Positions 10,340 to 23,339 are shown, counted from the first letter of the stretch. The stretch: 64,000 nucleotides of DNA from Carya illinoinensis (GCF_018687715.1 NC_056756.1:33269980-33333979); one strand, 5' to 3'. The notes: a model not told the origin generated them from the letters alone. Numbers and translations are program-made.

Positions 10340-11280
10340 AATAAATCAGTCTTGTAGAGAGGCCTTACCCCACATATAATTGCAGTGTGGATTATATTTT
10401 TTCTGCCCCAAAATCACTGTATGGCCAAGCGCTACCCTTCCACTAATGGAAAGCTTCAAAAAAATCCTCTCATGTGTGTGCCATTTTCTTTCCCTTTCTA
10501 AATTCTCCACTTTTCTATTTCTACTATTGCCCTGCCTGTGGGAAGGCTTAAAAGAAGTTCTCATCTTTCTTTTATATCTCATTCTTCACTCATTGCTTCT
10601 ATCCTCTTATCTGAAGTCATCACCTATAAGGTATCGTTTCTCCATGGTTTTTCATTCTTCTAGATCCTACACATACGCATGTTATAGTATACATGCATTT
10701 ATGTAAAAATGTATGTGTTTTAGAGAGTTTTGAGTGTGTTTCTAAATGGTAGTGACTCGCTAACAAGTTTGTATTTGTGTTTCTGTCTTGTATATTAGAT
10801 TGAGTAGTTAAGCTGGAATCTATAAATTTGAAGCAGATTCAGATTCTATAATTTTAGATGGAGAGGAGAAGATAGTTTTCTAGAGAGTTCATGAGAGCGA
10901 GAAATACAACATGAAAGAAAGAGAGATGAAAACATCAAGGTGAAAGGAGGTGGTGTTCGGAAAGAAGTTCACGATTGGAGTCTGTGTGATGGAAAAGTAA
11001 GTGAAATGCAACCTAGAAGTTTTTTCATTTAGCTCAGTTTACTCGTCAACAATACAAAACAAAGCATGTAATGAATTGCTAAATGTAGCTTATATTATCT
11101 TGTTTAAATCTTAAATGATCAATCTAAGAGAGAGTTAAGAGCATAACGGGAGAAAGGAATTTCATTCCATGTTCGGACATGGAGAAAAGAACCGTGACGT
11201 AGCTAGGAGACCCAGTTTGCCACATTAGAGGGGTGTGCAGTGTGTTGTGGGGGACTGACCTCCGTCCAAATTATTTGATA
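10340..11280 (+). repeat. About 1.05-kb tandem repeat, unit A
   Basis: First recognisable unit of a tandem array. Landmarks shared with later units: GAGAGGCCTTA..GTGTGGATT (start), the CATGTGTGTGCCATTTTCTTT block, CTTCTAGATCCTACA (10658), GTTTTGAGTGTGTTTCT, AGAAGATAGTTTTCTAGAGAG, GTCAACAATACAAAACAAAGC and CCACATTAGAGGGG (11220). It lacks any sustained coding frame. Offset to unit B is 1,061-1,063 bp by two independent landmarks. Origin unknown: a tandem-duplicated intergenic segment or the body of an unrecognised element. Confidence 0.7.
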
Positions 11281-12345
11281 ATGAGTCCTTCTATAGAGAA
11301 GCCTTACATTAAACACCCTTACGAGTGTGGATTTAATTATTTTTCTCTATAACCTAAAACGCACATTTTGTCTCCTCCTATTTTAACGTTATTTTGAATT
11401 TTCTCTCCCTCCCACTAGCAATCTTTCCCATAGCCACCATGTGGCTGCGTTCTCCCATTTCCCAAATTTCCCCCGTGTGTGGACAAGCATTACCCTTCCA
11501 TCGATTCAAAGTTACAAAAAAATCTCCCCATATGTGTGTGACATTTTCTTTTCCCATTTTTAAATCCTCCACTTTTTCGTTTCCATTATTGCCTCTACTT
11601 GTGAAAAGGTTTAAAAGTGGTTCTCATCTTTCTCTTCTATCTCCTAATTCACTCGTTGCTTATATTCTCTTATACAAAGTCAACACCTATATGGTATTGT
11701 TTCTCCATGATTTTTCCTTCTTCTAGATCCTACATAGACTCATGTCGTATGTATGTTTGTGTTTACATACACATGTATATGTTTTAAATAGTTTTGAGTG
11801 TGTTTCTGAATGGTAGTGAGCTACGGACAAACTTGTATTTGTGATTGTGTCTTGCATATTGAATTTGAGCAATGAAGCTAAAGTTGATCATTTTGAAGCG
11901 GATTTGGCTTCTGCAATTTTAGAGGGAGAGGAGAAGATAGTTTTCTAAAGAGCTTATGAGAGCAAGAGAATGAGAGATCAAGAGACGAAGAGATGGAGGA
12001 AAAAGAAAGCGGTGTCAGAAAGAAGTTAAAGATGGTTTTCTATGTGATGGAAAAGAAAGTGAAATGCGGCCTAAAGGTTCTTTCATTCAACTCAATTTAC
12101 TTGTCAACAATACAAAACAAAGCGTCTAATGAATTGTTGAATGGAGGTTATATTGCCTTTTTTAAATCTTAAACAATTAATCTGAAAGAGAGCTAAGAGC
12201 ATAACATGAGGGAATAATTATTTTATTTTGTGTTTGGCCATGGAGGAAAGAACTGTGACATGGAAGTTAGATTCATTTTGCCACATTAGAAGGGTGTGCG
12301 GTTTGTTGTGGGGGATCAACTTTCGTCCTGATTTATTGATAATGA
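11281..12345 (+). repeat. About 1.05-kb tandem repeat, unit B
   Basis: Complete unit with all the landmarks of unit A (TAGATCC at 11724, CCACATTAGA at 12281). Offset to unit C at the TAGATCC landmark is 1,054 bp. ORFs in its CT-rich part are not conserved between units and are not called. Confidence 0.7.
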
Positions 12346-12789
12346 GTCCTTATATAGAGAAGTCTTACATTGTACAGCCTTACTAGTGTGGATTTAATTT
12401 ATTTCTCTAACTTAAATTGCATGTTCTGTCTTATGTCCCACACCAGCCAGCCATCTTTGTCCCCAGAAAGCCATCTCTCCCCTAGCCAGCCATTGACCAC
12501 GTTCTCCCCTCCCTCAAATCTCTAACATGGACGAGCACTACCATTTCACTAACTAAAAGCTTAAACACCCCCCCCCCCCCCTCGGGTGTGTGTGTGACAT
12601 TTTCTTTTCATGTTTTTAAATCCTCCACTTTTTCATTTCCATTGTTGCCTATGCCTATGAAAAGGCTTAAAAGCAATTCTCATCTCTCTTATATCTCCTA
12701 GTTCGCTTGTTGCTTTTATTCTCTTATCCAAAGTTGGCACCTATACGTTATCTTTTCTCCATGATTTTTCCTTCTTCTAGATCCTACAT
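12346..12789 (+). repeat. Tandem repeat unit C, 5' part
   Basis: Runs from the GAGAAGTCTTACA start through a poly-C run (near 12570) to CTTCTAGATCCTACAT, where a solo LTR interrupts it. The unit resumes at 15650. Confidence 0.68.
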
Positions 12790-12813
12790 TGTAACACCCA
12801 GACCCACAGTGTG

Positions 12814-12849
<36 letters not shown>

Positions 12850-13319
12850 TATTAAATATGTTTTGAGGTAGTAATTTGGTTTTGAATAGGATTCATCTTG
12901 ATAACTATAAGTCCCTTTTTATTCTCTGTTTGTTTTTCTTAATCAAAAAACTATTTATTCAAGCACTTCAAAACTCTTATCCTTTCTGTTTTTCTTTCCT
13001 CATGGGAGTAGTTCTCCAAAGTTCAGTTGAATTCAAACTCCCAACTCCAAACTTTATCTCCCTCTCCCTCATCTATAAATTACACGAACCCTCAAATTTA
13101 AACACAAAAACATATGGAGAAAATATATACTTACCTGCCCAATGTAACAGCCCCTACAACAAAGAAACCCACTCTCACAGCCAACCGAGACAACCAACTC
13201 GCCGGAAACAGCCACAGAAAGTGCTGACCAGCCCAATCTCGTCGAACACATTCCCTTCTGGTAAGTCCACCCGGAATTTTCTCTCTCCCTCCATTCTTTG
13301 TTTCAGTTTGACAGATTTT

Positions 13320-13321
<2 letters not shown>

Positions 13322-13396
<75 letters not shown>
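13322..13396. repeat. (TC)n microsatellite
   Basis: About 37 uninterrupted TC units inside the solo LTR. It creates long Ser-Leu open frames on the plus strand that are not genes. Confidence 0.9.
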
Positions 13397-13397
<1 letters not shown>

Positions 13398-14744
13398 TGT
13401 ATCACACCACCTTTCCGAGAAGGCCAGTGGCGTCGCTGGTCACTCCCAGCCATCAGAACCATCATCGCCTCAGCCTCCTTCTTTCGATAAGCATTGCACA
13501 ACCATTTCTTTGTTTTTCTTCTTCCTTGTTTAGTTGATACCGTACGCGATGTGAGCCACTCCCATAAGCTTCTTCCTCCCTTTTAATTATTTTGTTCCAG
13601 AATTCCCAAAAAAACTCAATGTTTCCATAATCACATAAATGCCTTTGACCCTTAGCCTCTTTTATCCTTAACCAGATTCTTTAATTTATAATGGGTCCTT
13701 GGGCGTTAAGCCCATTCAACAAAGTACTTTTCTTTTAATGGGCTGGTTATATTTACAAAAACTATTCCAGTAACTTTAAATGGGTTTTTTTGTAATTGGG
13801 GCTGGGCTGAGTTTTAAATCAGACCAAAATTTTTACTTAAATAAATATATTAGTCTTAGACTCTTTTTATAGAAAATATTTAAGGGCTTTTAAGCATATT
13901 CTAAAATATTCTTTTATATTGTTTCAGCCTATTATTTTAGTTAATATTCCAATTGACCTTTAACTATTTTTTGTTAAAGTATTAAGATATATGTTTTAAT
14001 TATTATGATATGAGTTTTAACTATTATTATTTTATGAAATCTTTGTATATTTGAATATTAATTAAATTATTCTTTTGGTATTATTTTATATATTTAGATT
14101 GCTACGACACGTTTTCTATAAAATTTTAATAACGTCTAGTGCCCAATATAGGTCACGAGCTACAACGTGAGAGTTTGGAAGCAACACTAAGAGGTAATTA
14201 GTATGATCATATAATTTCATGTGTACTGTAATTTTCTAATGGTATATGAAAATATGATAATTGTCTACGTTATGCTACGAGGTAAGTCAATGTTAGATTT
14301 CTTTCACATATTTAATGAATTATGACATTATGCTTGTATGAATGAATTTGTTGTTTGATGAAGTGAATGATTCTAAAATTACATGGAAGTCATGAAATGT
14401 TCATATAGTAATTTAAGTCAAGTACACCATGTAATAAAATAGTCAAATTATGTATGCCATATTCATGTAGTACCTAGATCATGTATGCCATATTCATGTA
14501 GTGATTAAATCATATATGTTATGTAATGTCATGAAGCATTTAGATCAGGTATGTTACGTAAAATTCATATAGATCTCAGATCATGTATGCCATGAATGTT
14601 TATGTTTAGATCATATTGTGTCATATGACAAGAATATGCCATGTGTAAGGATATGCCATGTTATACTATGCCATTTACAAGTATAAGCTATGCTAGAAAA
14701 GTTCATGATATTAAATAAAATCTCATGCATTATGAAGGATAAGA

Positions 14745-15115
14745 TATTAAGAGTGACACGGACCTAAGCGTGTTCACCACAAGCTATGTTAAGATGGTGT
14801 CACAGACCTAAGTGTGTTTCACTTCAAGTTACGTTAAGAATGACACGGATCTAAGCGTGTTTATCACAAGTTATGTTAAGGATGACACGGACCTAAGCGT
14901 GTTCATCACAAGTTAAGGATGACACAAACCTAAGCGTGTTCATCACAAGATATGTTAAGGATGACACAGACATAAGCATATTCATCACAAGTTATGTTAA
15001 GGATGAGACGGACCTAAGCGTGTTTACCACAAGTTATGTTAAGAGTGATACGGACCTAAGCGTGTTCACAAGTTATGTAATGCAGTGCCATGGACTCAAG
15101 CGTGGTTCACCATAT
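14745..15115. repeat. 42-bp minisatellite, about nine copies
   Basis: Units of about 42 bp with core GACACGGACCTAAGCGTGTT followed by CATCACAAGTTATGTTAAG; the fourth and eighth are shortened. Because 42 is a multiple of three, a repeating open frame of 14 residues appears from 14936, but it has no start context or flanking gene and is only a by-product. It lies wholly inside the solo LTR. Confidence 0.85.
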
Positions 15116-15649
15116 AATAAGTGAAAGACAAGATAAATAAGTAAATTATGCATTTACATTTATATGTTCGCCATGATTATGTATGTTTCCGCTCATGTTG
15201 ATGATGAATAGACATGCTATTAGAATTTGTGAATGATAAATGTTTGTTTGAAGAGTCTTTTAAAAATTAAGTCTTGTTAAGTTATATTTTACGGTATGAT
15301 GTACAATTTACTAAGTATTCGACTCATTTTTATTTGTTTGTTTGTTTGTTTGTTTGTTCTCTTCTATGTTTAAATGTCACAGATGTTGGTTATAAGGACG
15401 TAAAGCTGGAGGACCAGGAGTAGACCTAGAGCAAGGACTTAGTTCTTTTATGTTTTTGGATAAAAAATCACGCGTAGGGTTAGTTTATGTTTTTATTTTA
15501 CATTTTCAGTTTTAAGTTTTCAACTAAATAGTTTGTTTAGTTTAATTAATGTTTTCAATAAATGTGGTATTCATGATATGAATATTTTTATCGGGCAATA
15601 TGTTATGTACGTTATTAATATCTCTATCATACGGGAATGGGGTGTTACA

Positions 15650-16200
15650 TACACAGACTCCTGTCATACATATACGTGTGTTTACATACACATCTATGAC
15701 TTTCAGAGAGTTTTGAGTGTGTTTCTGGAAAGCAGTGAGTAACTAATGAGTTTGCATTTGTGATTGTGTCTTACCTATTGGATTGAGCATTAAGCTAGAA
15801 TTGGTATTTTTGAAGCGGATTCGGATTTTGCAGTTTTAAAGGGAGAGGAAAAAATAGTTTTCTAGGGAGTTCCTGAGAGACAGAGAGGTTCTTTCTTTCA
15901 GCTCAATTTACTCGTCAACAATACAAAACAAAGCTTGTAATGAATGACAGAATGTAGGTTATATTGCCTTGTATAAATCTAAGATCAATCTATTTTATTC
16001 TATAGGTCTTCACATTACCAACAGGGTAATCTTAGACAATCAACCTGAGAGAAAGTTAAAAGCATAACAATATGGAGATATTTCATTTTGTGTTTGGCCT
16101 TGAGGAAGGAACTGTGACATGATAGTTAGACACAGTTTTTCATGTTAGAGGAGTGTGTTGTGTGCTGTGCTATGGGGGATTGGCCTTTGTCTAGATTTTT
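15650..16200 (+). repeat. Tandem repeat unit C, 3' part
   Basis: Continues unit C after the solo LTR: GTTTTGAGTGTGTTTCT, the GAAAAAATAGTTTTCTAGGGAG block, GTCAACAATACAAAACAAAGC and the CATGTTAGAGGAGTGTG tail (16140). Subtracting the insertion gives a B-to-C tail spacing of about 994 bp, so this unit has lost some sequence. Confidence 0.68.
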
Positions 16201-16580
16201 TGAAAATAAGTCCTTTAATGGAGAAGCTTTACCATCGTGGGTTTAATTTTTTTTTTTCTCTAACTTCAAACACACATTATGTCTCCTCCTACCCCTTCAA
16301 ATTTCATCTTCCCCCCCCCCCCCCCCCCCCCCCGGCGCCAACTATCTCTGCCCTTAGCCAATCATTGACCACATTCTACCCTCCCCCAAATCTCCCCACG
16401 TGTGGCTAAGTACTACCCTTCCACTAACCAAAATCTTTATAAAAAAAATCCCCTTGTGTGTGTGGCCTCTTCTTTTCCCCTTTTTAACTCCTCCACTTTT
16501 TCTTTTCCACAGTTGCCTCTACTTGTGAAAAGGTTTAAAAGTGATTCTCATCTTTTTCTTCAATCTCTTTCTTTGCTCGT
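16201..16580 (+). repeat. Tandem repeat unit D, 5' part
   Basis: Starts with the AAAATAAGTCCTTTAATGGAGAAGC landmark. Contains a poly-C run (16313-16334), the GTGTGTGTGGCC..CTTCTTTTCCCC block and CTACTTGTGAAAAGG. Cut at CTCGT by the next solo LTR, resuming at 18365. Confidence 0.65.
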
Positions 16581-18364
16581 TGTGACACCTCTAGCCCCCA
16601 CTTGGGATTAGACGGTGTTTGAAGCATCGGGATATGTAACTCAAACCTACATACCCATGTACATGACAATTAAGATATAATGCACCTATTGTATTCTATC
16701 AATATGTAATAAATTGCAAGACAAAATATATATAAATCTAGTAAGATTTAGAGCAATTTTTACAAAATACCATGGTACTATAGAAACTAAATATCCCAAA
16801 AGATTTCATTGTTCAAATTTCCTCAAATCATAAAGTGTTATAAAATCTCCCAAAAACATGAGGGATCTCCAAAACTAAACCATAATTCTTTTGTCTTTGA
16901 CTACAACTTTTTAAGATCCATCTCAAAATCCTACAAGGCCTTCTTTATTTTGCCTTGTCTTTGTTGATTATCTTCCTTAGCTCTTCAAAGAGCTGCAACA
17001 CTTTAGTTATGAACTGATCAGCTGCTTTTAGCCTCTTCAATAAGGATGGCTCTATCGAGAACTCGGGGCTCTTCGAGACCTCATTAACTATCCAGGGTGC
17101 TGGCCTCTTGCACTTTCTCATATCTAGTCTCATGTCTTGTAACAACTTCTACAATTCCAGGCTAGAAATGGTAGTGGAAACTACCCTGGTCTTGAAATCT
17201 CAGTATGTAAACAGATAACATACCACATATAACATAGACATATAAAGGCAAACCATGAAATGAATGCATGGATATGTACTTGACACAAAACTTGATTTAT
17301 GCAATTTAACTTTTCCATAAAACATATTTTCCATTTTTTCACATTGGACAAATATACATATAACACAGCTTTAACTCATTGTCTTATTTACTTCTTGTAA
17401 CATGTAGTTTGGATACCTCATGGCTCCCCTATGTACCGTTGGTTCCCCACTAGTTACTAAATCATCTAACAGCCCACTTGATCGAGGTGACTACGTTATA
17501 GTTTTTAACTATGCCGCAATTCGCCATTTCACCTTCACTGCCTATAACACATGTTGCACCCACTAACTTTAAGTGCTACCCCGCTCCAGTATCCTTTCCA
17601 CAAGGATCTCTAAAGCTCTAGTATCCTTTAGCTTTAGGGACTAGGGTTTTATTTTGTCCCATGCTCCTCTTCCAATTCTAATCATATCCATCTTCTAGAA
17701 AATCCCTTGCATGAACTACACTTGGTAAAAATGTGGTTGGAATCCCTTAGGTAGGCATGAACCTCTCTTGAAACCGAAACCCTAATCTCTTGGTGGAATC
17801 TGCCTTAGCCTCTTGAGCTCCCACATGTGCCACTTTCCCATGCAAATCTTCTTGGAACCCACATGGCCTTGACAATTGGCAAGAAATGTAGGTGGTTGGT
17901 GAGTGGATGCATTGGCTGAGTGATCTCTTGTCTTCCCTTGGTGTCTCATGATTGTTTTCCTTCTAGAACCCTTCTACATGTGTGACAAGTGTCAAAAACA
18001 GGTGGCCTTTGTCTTGGTTGGCATGCTATGGCTTTTGGGTTACTGAAACCCTAAGTCTCTTAATCCTTCTTCCCACAATCTTGTCTAGATTCAATGGGTC
18101 TTGAATGTGTAACAAGCGGCCTAAATGTTTGATGTGTTAGGCGTGTGTTCCCTTGTTCCACTAGGGTTTTAGGCTTTAACCCAATGGACTGGCCGAATCC
18201 CTAAGGCCTTGCAAGGCCTATCTTATGGGCTTAGATGTCTAATGCATTAGAACCAAATAGGATCCAAGGTTGTTAAGTACTCTACACATGTTGCATGGCC
18301 CAAAAATTAAACATAAACTAGTGATGAAAAATAGAGAAAACTTAGCTAAGTCCAAACTATCACA
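16581..18364. mobile_element. Solo LTR (1,784 bp) inside repeat unit D
   Basis: Begins TGTGACACC and ends ACTATCACA, so TGTGA and TCACA are inverted termini. It is flanked by an exact 5-bp duplication CTCGT (16576-16580 and 18365-18369). The tandem repeat reads continuously across the flanks. No coding domain of an LTR retrotransposon is visible, so it is a solo LTR or a non-autonomous LTR-type element. It differs in sequence from the other solo LTRs here and is therefore a separate family. Confidence 0.75.
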
Positions 18365-18663
18365 CTCGTTCCTTCCATTGTCTTATTCGAAGTTGGTGCC
18401 TATATGGTATTGTTTCTCCCTAATTTTTCCTTCTTGATCCTACACATACGCGTGCCTTGCGTATGCATATGTTTACGTGCACATATATTTATTCCAAAGA
18501 GTCTTTTGAATGGCGGTGAGTCGTTGACGAGTTTGTATTGGTGTTTGTGTCTTAACTTTAAATTTCCTCTCCCCTCCCCTCCCCCTGACAGCCATCTCTG
18601 ACCACAACCAGCCAACTATGCCCATCACCAACCATCGGCTACATTCTCCCCTCCCTTAAGGTT
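18365..18663 (+). repeat. Tandem repeat unit D, 3' part, fused to head of unit E
   Basis: After the LTR, unit D continues (TTGATCCTACACATACGCG, GTGTTTGTGTCTTA). At about 18555 it jumps to the head block of another unit (CTCCCCTCCCC..CAGCCATCTCTGACCAC), so about half a unit was deleted. It ends at the MITE and Sirevirus insertion. The tail of unit E reappears at 24640. Confidence 0.6.
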
Positions 18664-18805
18664 GTATTTGGGTGTTGAGGATACTTCAACACTTCTCAAC
18701 ATACTTCATTAGTATTTATTACTTTATAATTACTTTTCACCTACATTTTACTACTATTCATTACTTTTTACAACTATTCAATATTTTATTATTACTTTTC
18801 ACATA
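18664..18805. mobile_element. MITE fragment
   Basis: Starts TTGTATTTGGGTGTTGAGG and carries TTCAACACTTCTCAACA and ACTACTATTCATTACTTTTTAC, hallmarks of the same MITE family as at 6612 and 29109. It abuts the start of the Sirevirus remnant, so its right end is probably lost. Confidence 0.55.
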
Positions 18806-20318
18806 CCTTTTCACTATGTATGAAAGTTGGGTCAACACCATGCATGAAAAACTCCATCAATTCACTAGAAATATTGTATAGGAGTTAGTTCCTAAACCAA
18901 AAAATTACAAAATTATTGAGACTAAGTGAATTTTCAAGAACAAGTCCGATGAGCATGGCACCATTGTGAGAAATAAAGTAAGGCTGATAGTACAAGGATA
19001 TACACAAGTAGAGGGGATTGATTTTGATGAAACACTTGTCCTCGTGGCTCGTTTGGAATTTGTCCGTAGTCTCCTTACACTTGCTTGCCATCTAGACTTC
19101 AGATTATATTAAATGGATGTCAAGAGTGCTTTCCTAAATAAATTATTACCATGAGAGATATATGTTGAATAACCTAAAGGGTTTATTAATCACCTATATC
19201 CTGAATATGTGTATAGTTTAAAGAAGGCTCTTTATAGACTAAAAACAAGCACCTCATGCTTGGTATGAAAGGTTGACAGCTTACTTACTTGATCATCGTT
19301 TCATTAAAGGACAAGCCAATAAGACTCTTTTCAAAAGAAAATCAAGTAAAGAACTTTTAATTGCTCAAATCTATATTGATGATATTGTTTTTGGAGCAAC
19401 ACTTGAGTCTCTTGCATATGACTTTACAAATAAAATGAAATCTGAATTTGAAATAAGCATGATTGGTAAGTTAAATTTTTTCTTGGGTATTCAAGTAAAA
19501 CAATGTAAAGAAAAAATGTTTATCTCACAATCTAAGTATGCAAGAGACCTTGTTAAGAAGTTTGGAATGGAAGGAAAAGGCAATGCTTGCACTCCCATTA
19601 GCATATCAGTAAAAATATGCAATGATCTTATAGGTAAAAACATTGATCCAACTCTTTACAAAAGCATGATAGAAAATCTATTATATATCACAGCAAGTAG
19701 ACCCTATATAACCTTTAGTGTTGGTGTGCGCGTGCTAGATTTCAAGCTAATCCTAAAGAATCTCATCTTACAATAGTAAAAAGAATCATAAAATATCTTA
19801 ATGCAACTATTGATTATGGGATATGATATTCTAAAGACACTAATCTAATACTCGCTGGGTATTCGGATGCTAATTAGACTGGAAATGCTGATGATAGGAA
19901 GAGTATTACTGGTAGATTTTTTATGTAGGTGGGAATCTTATAACTTGGATGTCTAAAAAGCAAAACTCGATCTCCCTATCTACTACTAAAGCAGAATACA
20001 TAACTACAGGGAGTTCCTGTACACAACTATTGTGGATGGAAAAAAATGCTTGAAGATTATAGCTTTTCTTAAGATACTATGACAATTTAGTGTGATAACT
20101 CTAGTGCTATAAATATTTCAAAAAATCATGTTCAACACTTTAGAACCAAGCAAATTGATATTAGACATCATTTTATTAGAGACTTGGTTGAGTCTAAAAT
20201 AGTATCTTTGGAATATGTACCTATTAAACATTAATTGGCTAACTTGTTTACTAAATCTTTAAATGGACTAAGGTTTGAGTTCTTAAGGAAGGCAGTTGGT
20301 GTGTGTGATATCAAGTGA
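18806..20318 (+). pseudogene. Ty1/copia (Sirevirus-type) RT-RNase H pseudogene
   Basis: The first recognisable protein is the RT start (WVNTMHEKLHQF, then ELVPKP). Next come the KWIFKNKSDE-like block, now with TGA in place of the Trp codon, and QMDVKSAFLN-like residues. An open stretch at 19273-19776 carries the active site YIDDIVFGAT and the FFLGIQV block. The RNase H follows with KAEYI near 19990 and a pol C-terminus ending GVCDIK at about 20318. Many stops and small indels break it. Everything upstream (5' LTR, gag, protease, integrase) is missing, so the remnant is 5'-truncated at the MITE junction. Confidence 0.8.
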
Positions 20319-22070
20319 GAGGTATTTCATTTTATTAGTCTAGGACTTGTATTTTATTTTTCTGTTTTATTGTTATTTTGTTTCTGTTTTTCTGTTTAAA
20401 TAAGAAAAATATAATATACAAAGTATTTTGGTTGGTTTAAATATTTTTTTCAAAGTGCATGTCTGATATGTCAAAGTTTTGAGCATGTGTGCTATGATTT
20501 AATGAATTCTTGAACTTATGCATTTTTCAACTTTGTATAGTTCACTTTGTGCATACTAACCCTATGGGTCATCTTGGCAAAGTTCATTTACAAAATACTA
20601 TGAGGAACTTATATATATACATATTATAATTAAAGTTGATATTGTTTATTAAGATGCTCATCATAGAGGGAGTTTATGCTTTGAATTGGCTAATAGTAGT
20701 TGAATCTAGTGCAATAATAAAGAGACCTCGCCTTGCTAAACAAAAATAGTTGATCCATATAGACAAAGTCGGTGTTAAATCATTGTAGAAAAAGACAAAT
20801 ACCCTTCACGGATCTATCCCTTAAATCTTTATAGAAAGAATCGTTACTGTAATTATTGTGAATCGTTACTCTAATTATTGTGAAAAAAATATAAGCAACA
20901 AAAATAGATATGTAAAAGGTTTGTGCATACTAGTGTATGGAGGAGATACTCATGTATTTAGGCTGTAGAATAAAGTTTGATTTTTGAGGTGAGTGACAAA
21001 CTCTTGTGAGCATCTATGAGAAGTAAATACTCATGAATGATATTATTAAAAATATATTGAAGAAAGAAAGAAAGAAAAAGTACAATATTATATGTTTACT
21101 CACTCACACACTCACATGAACTTTGACATTGATGATTTTATGAGGTATGAACATTCATAGTGATTTTTGCAAATAAGAGAGTGTAATTTATTGAATTTAT
21201 TTTGTGAAACTATACTATGTTTGAACTAAGATGTATCTAAGCATGTTACTTGTCTCATTGTTTGTATAAATAAGAAAAAGATTAATTTTTTTTATTTTTT
21301 ATCATTTTTAATTTTACTTTATTTACTTATTATTTTATAAAATAAATAAAGTGATGAAAATATTAAAAAAAAATTGGGTAAGTGTTGGGTATTGGTACAA
21401 GTCTAGGTGATATTGTGACACTGGTTTTGCCTAAATCCCAATAAGACACTAGAATATAACCAGGCTAAATCCCGGAGGGACTCTCTAGCGCATGCCTCGC
21501 ACAGCCTTCAGTCACTTAAGTGACTTGACTTAAATCACTTCTGAAACGCGCCCAACCCCTCATCCAGATATTAGTTCCCCCTTCCTTGAGATAACCCAGC
21601 CCACGGAACTCTCACATCTACTCACTTTCAATTTTTACCCACATCACTCAAATCGGTTTTGACTTTCTCTAGATTAAGAACAAACAATCCTAGTCTCCGA
21701 TTCAACATCACGGTAAGCCTATTTAAATCAAATCCCTTTCCTTTTCTAAGTCTAGGGCTCGACATGTATTTATGGAAATTCATTTGTGGAGTTTGATTCT
21801 GCGAAGTTTGGGCTTGGATTTGTGGGTGGGCAGACAGAGCATTGATGTATTTGATCATATTAGAGTTTCTTATGTATGTATTGAGGACATTTTTGTGTGG
21901 GTTGCGAGGTTCTTAATTTCGGTTTCTCATGATTGCACACCAAGTGTTTGTGTTAATTCCTAAACTGACTCACACTCCCTATTTGTGTTTATTTACTGTG
22001 ATTTATTGACCCATATTGCTAGAACATAAATGTGAGTGCTATGTGTGTGAGTTTGAGCTAATATAGAGGG
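20319..22070 (+). other. Spacer between pol and extra ORF of the Sirevirus remnant
   Basis: AT-rich, no long coding frame. It contains a GAAA-rich run near 21062 and a GC-richer stretch (21400-21620). Position between the pol end and the downstream ORF suggests it belongs to the same element, though a nested insertion cannot be excluded by eye. Confidence 0.4.
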
Positions 22071-23339
22071 GTGATAATGTCATGGTCTTCCCTGTCATCA
22101 CATTCTTTCAACTCTGATTTTGACTATTTTTATTCTGATTTGGTTGATATGATGATTAAGATGAGGTTCATGAAACGAGCAAAGAGAAATAAGTTTACTT
22201 CATCAGTGCCTTCTGAGAGCTCCTCAAGTGAGGATGAGCCCATACAAGAACCTGTGCAGTTAGGAGAAACATCAACTCCTCCTCCACCACCCTTGATTGC
22301 ACCACCAGGAGCTACCTTTGAACAATTCACAAATGTTAAAGTCAAACCTGCATATAGGACAACGTTTACCAAAAGACCTGTTTTGGGTGAACGTGAGGTA
22401 AGCATAAATGATTTCCCTATGGATGCCTTTCAGCTCATCCGTCGGATATTCACTGAACGAGGTTGGGAGAAACTCACTCATGCCTCTCCCACACCTCGTG
22501 TTGAAGTAGTCCGGGAATTTTACTTAAATATTACACACTACAACTTTGATGATCACAGCATAATTTCCATCATTCAGGAAACACAAATTGAAGTTTCCTC
22601 GGTTGTCCTTAGAGAGTTGTTTAATCTTCCTGAGGTAGAAGCACCATTGTACCCATAAAAGGGCATGGTGGCCCCCACAAAGACTATCATGCGAAATCTT
22701 TTTGTTGGTTTCGATGGCCCAAATGGACTATCAAAACATATAAACTGCCTCTAAATCACATGCTCTCTCAGTTAGGCTACTTGCCAAAATTGTGCTCACA
22801 AATCTATGGCTCATTAGCCGCCACACTAAGATCACATTAGGGAAAGCTTAATTTATGTATGTTCTGGCCACTGGGGTATCTATTGATTTTCCACGTCATG
22901 TTATCGACATCATCCATCGATCTCACGTGGAAAAAGAGTTGAATCTGCCTTTTGGAGACTTGATCACTAAGTTGGCTATAAAAGCCATTGTTCCTCTTCG
23001 AAACAATGAGCCTACGATGAAGTTGGCTAGTTCTATTTTAGCCTTAACTGTGGTCAAGTCTGAGGCAGTGCTCACTAAAAAGATGTCCCAAATTACTGAG
23101 TCTCCATCTTCACCCCCTGAGCGCACCATACCTGTTTCTCAAGTCCTTGAGCAAATCACTCTTTCGTCTCAAAAGATTGATGTATTTACAGCTAAATGGA
23201 AGGAGAGTCAATCCAAAATAGAGCAGCAAAGAGCAGTTGTATGCTCTTATTGTGTATTAGCAAATGATAGATTGGTTCAACTCTCTTTGGATGTGCAACA
23301 AGTCATGGAGAATGTGGTTGATTCAGATGCTGTGCAATA
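22071..23339 (+). pseudogene. Sirevirus extra ORF with plant-transposon-protein domain, broken
   Basis: Two open segments, 22071-22658 and 22855-23340, appear to be one protein broken by a stop at 22656-22658 and frame changes in between. The N-terminal part has a Ser/Glu- and Pro-rich linker (SSSSEDEPIQEP, then PPPPPL), then a globular part with FTERGWEKL, VREFYLNI and LRELFNLP. This matches my recollection of the 'putative plant transposon protein' domain (PF20167). The second segment ends in a likely coiled coil (QSKIEQQRAVV..). Its place after pol and before polypurine tracts and an LTR fits the additional ORF found in some Sireviruses. Confidence 0.65.

Larger units (their letters stand above)
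12790..15649. mobile_element. Solo LTR (2,860 bp), Ty3/gypsy-type, inside repeat unit C
   Basis: Begins TGTAACACCC and ends GGGTGTTACA, perfect 10-bp inverted termini of a kind I recall on Tekay/Del-type chromovirus LTRs. Flanks are TACAT (12785-12789) and TACAC (15650-15654), a 5-bp target duplication with one difference. Unit C reads on across the junction. No gag/pol, primer site or second LTR is present. Inside are an (ATT)n run (about 12815-12850), a (TC)n run, a 42-bp minisatellite and a (TTTG)n run near 15335. Confidence 0.78.

Noticed and set aside
10380..11726. Similar 108- and 110-codon frames in tandem units A and B
   Set aside because: The frames lie in the same CT-rich block of each unit but diverge in sequence and are lost in units C and D. 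Start codons and lengths are not preserved, so selection for a protein is not supported.
13298..13537. Long Ser-Leu open frames over the (TC)n run
   Set aside because: They are by-products of a dinucleotide repeat inside a solo LTR, with no domain or splice context. The same applies to the frames over (GA)n at 45331-45794 and over CT-rich sequence at 813-1104.
14745..15115. CRISPR-like regular repeat pattern
   Set aside because: The units are contiguous 42-bp minisatellite copies without spacers, inside an LTR of a plant genome.
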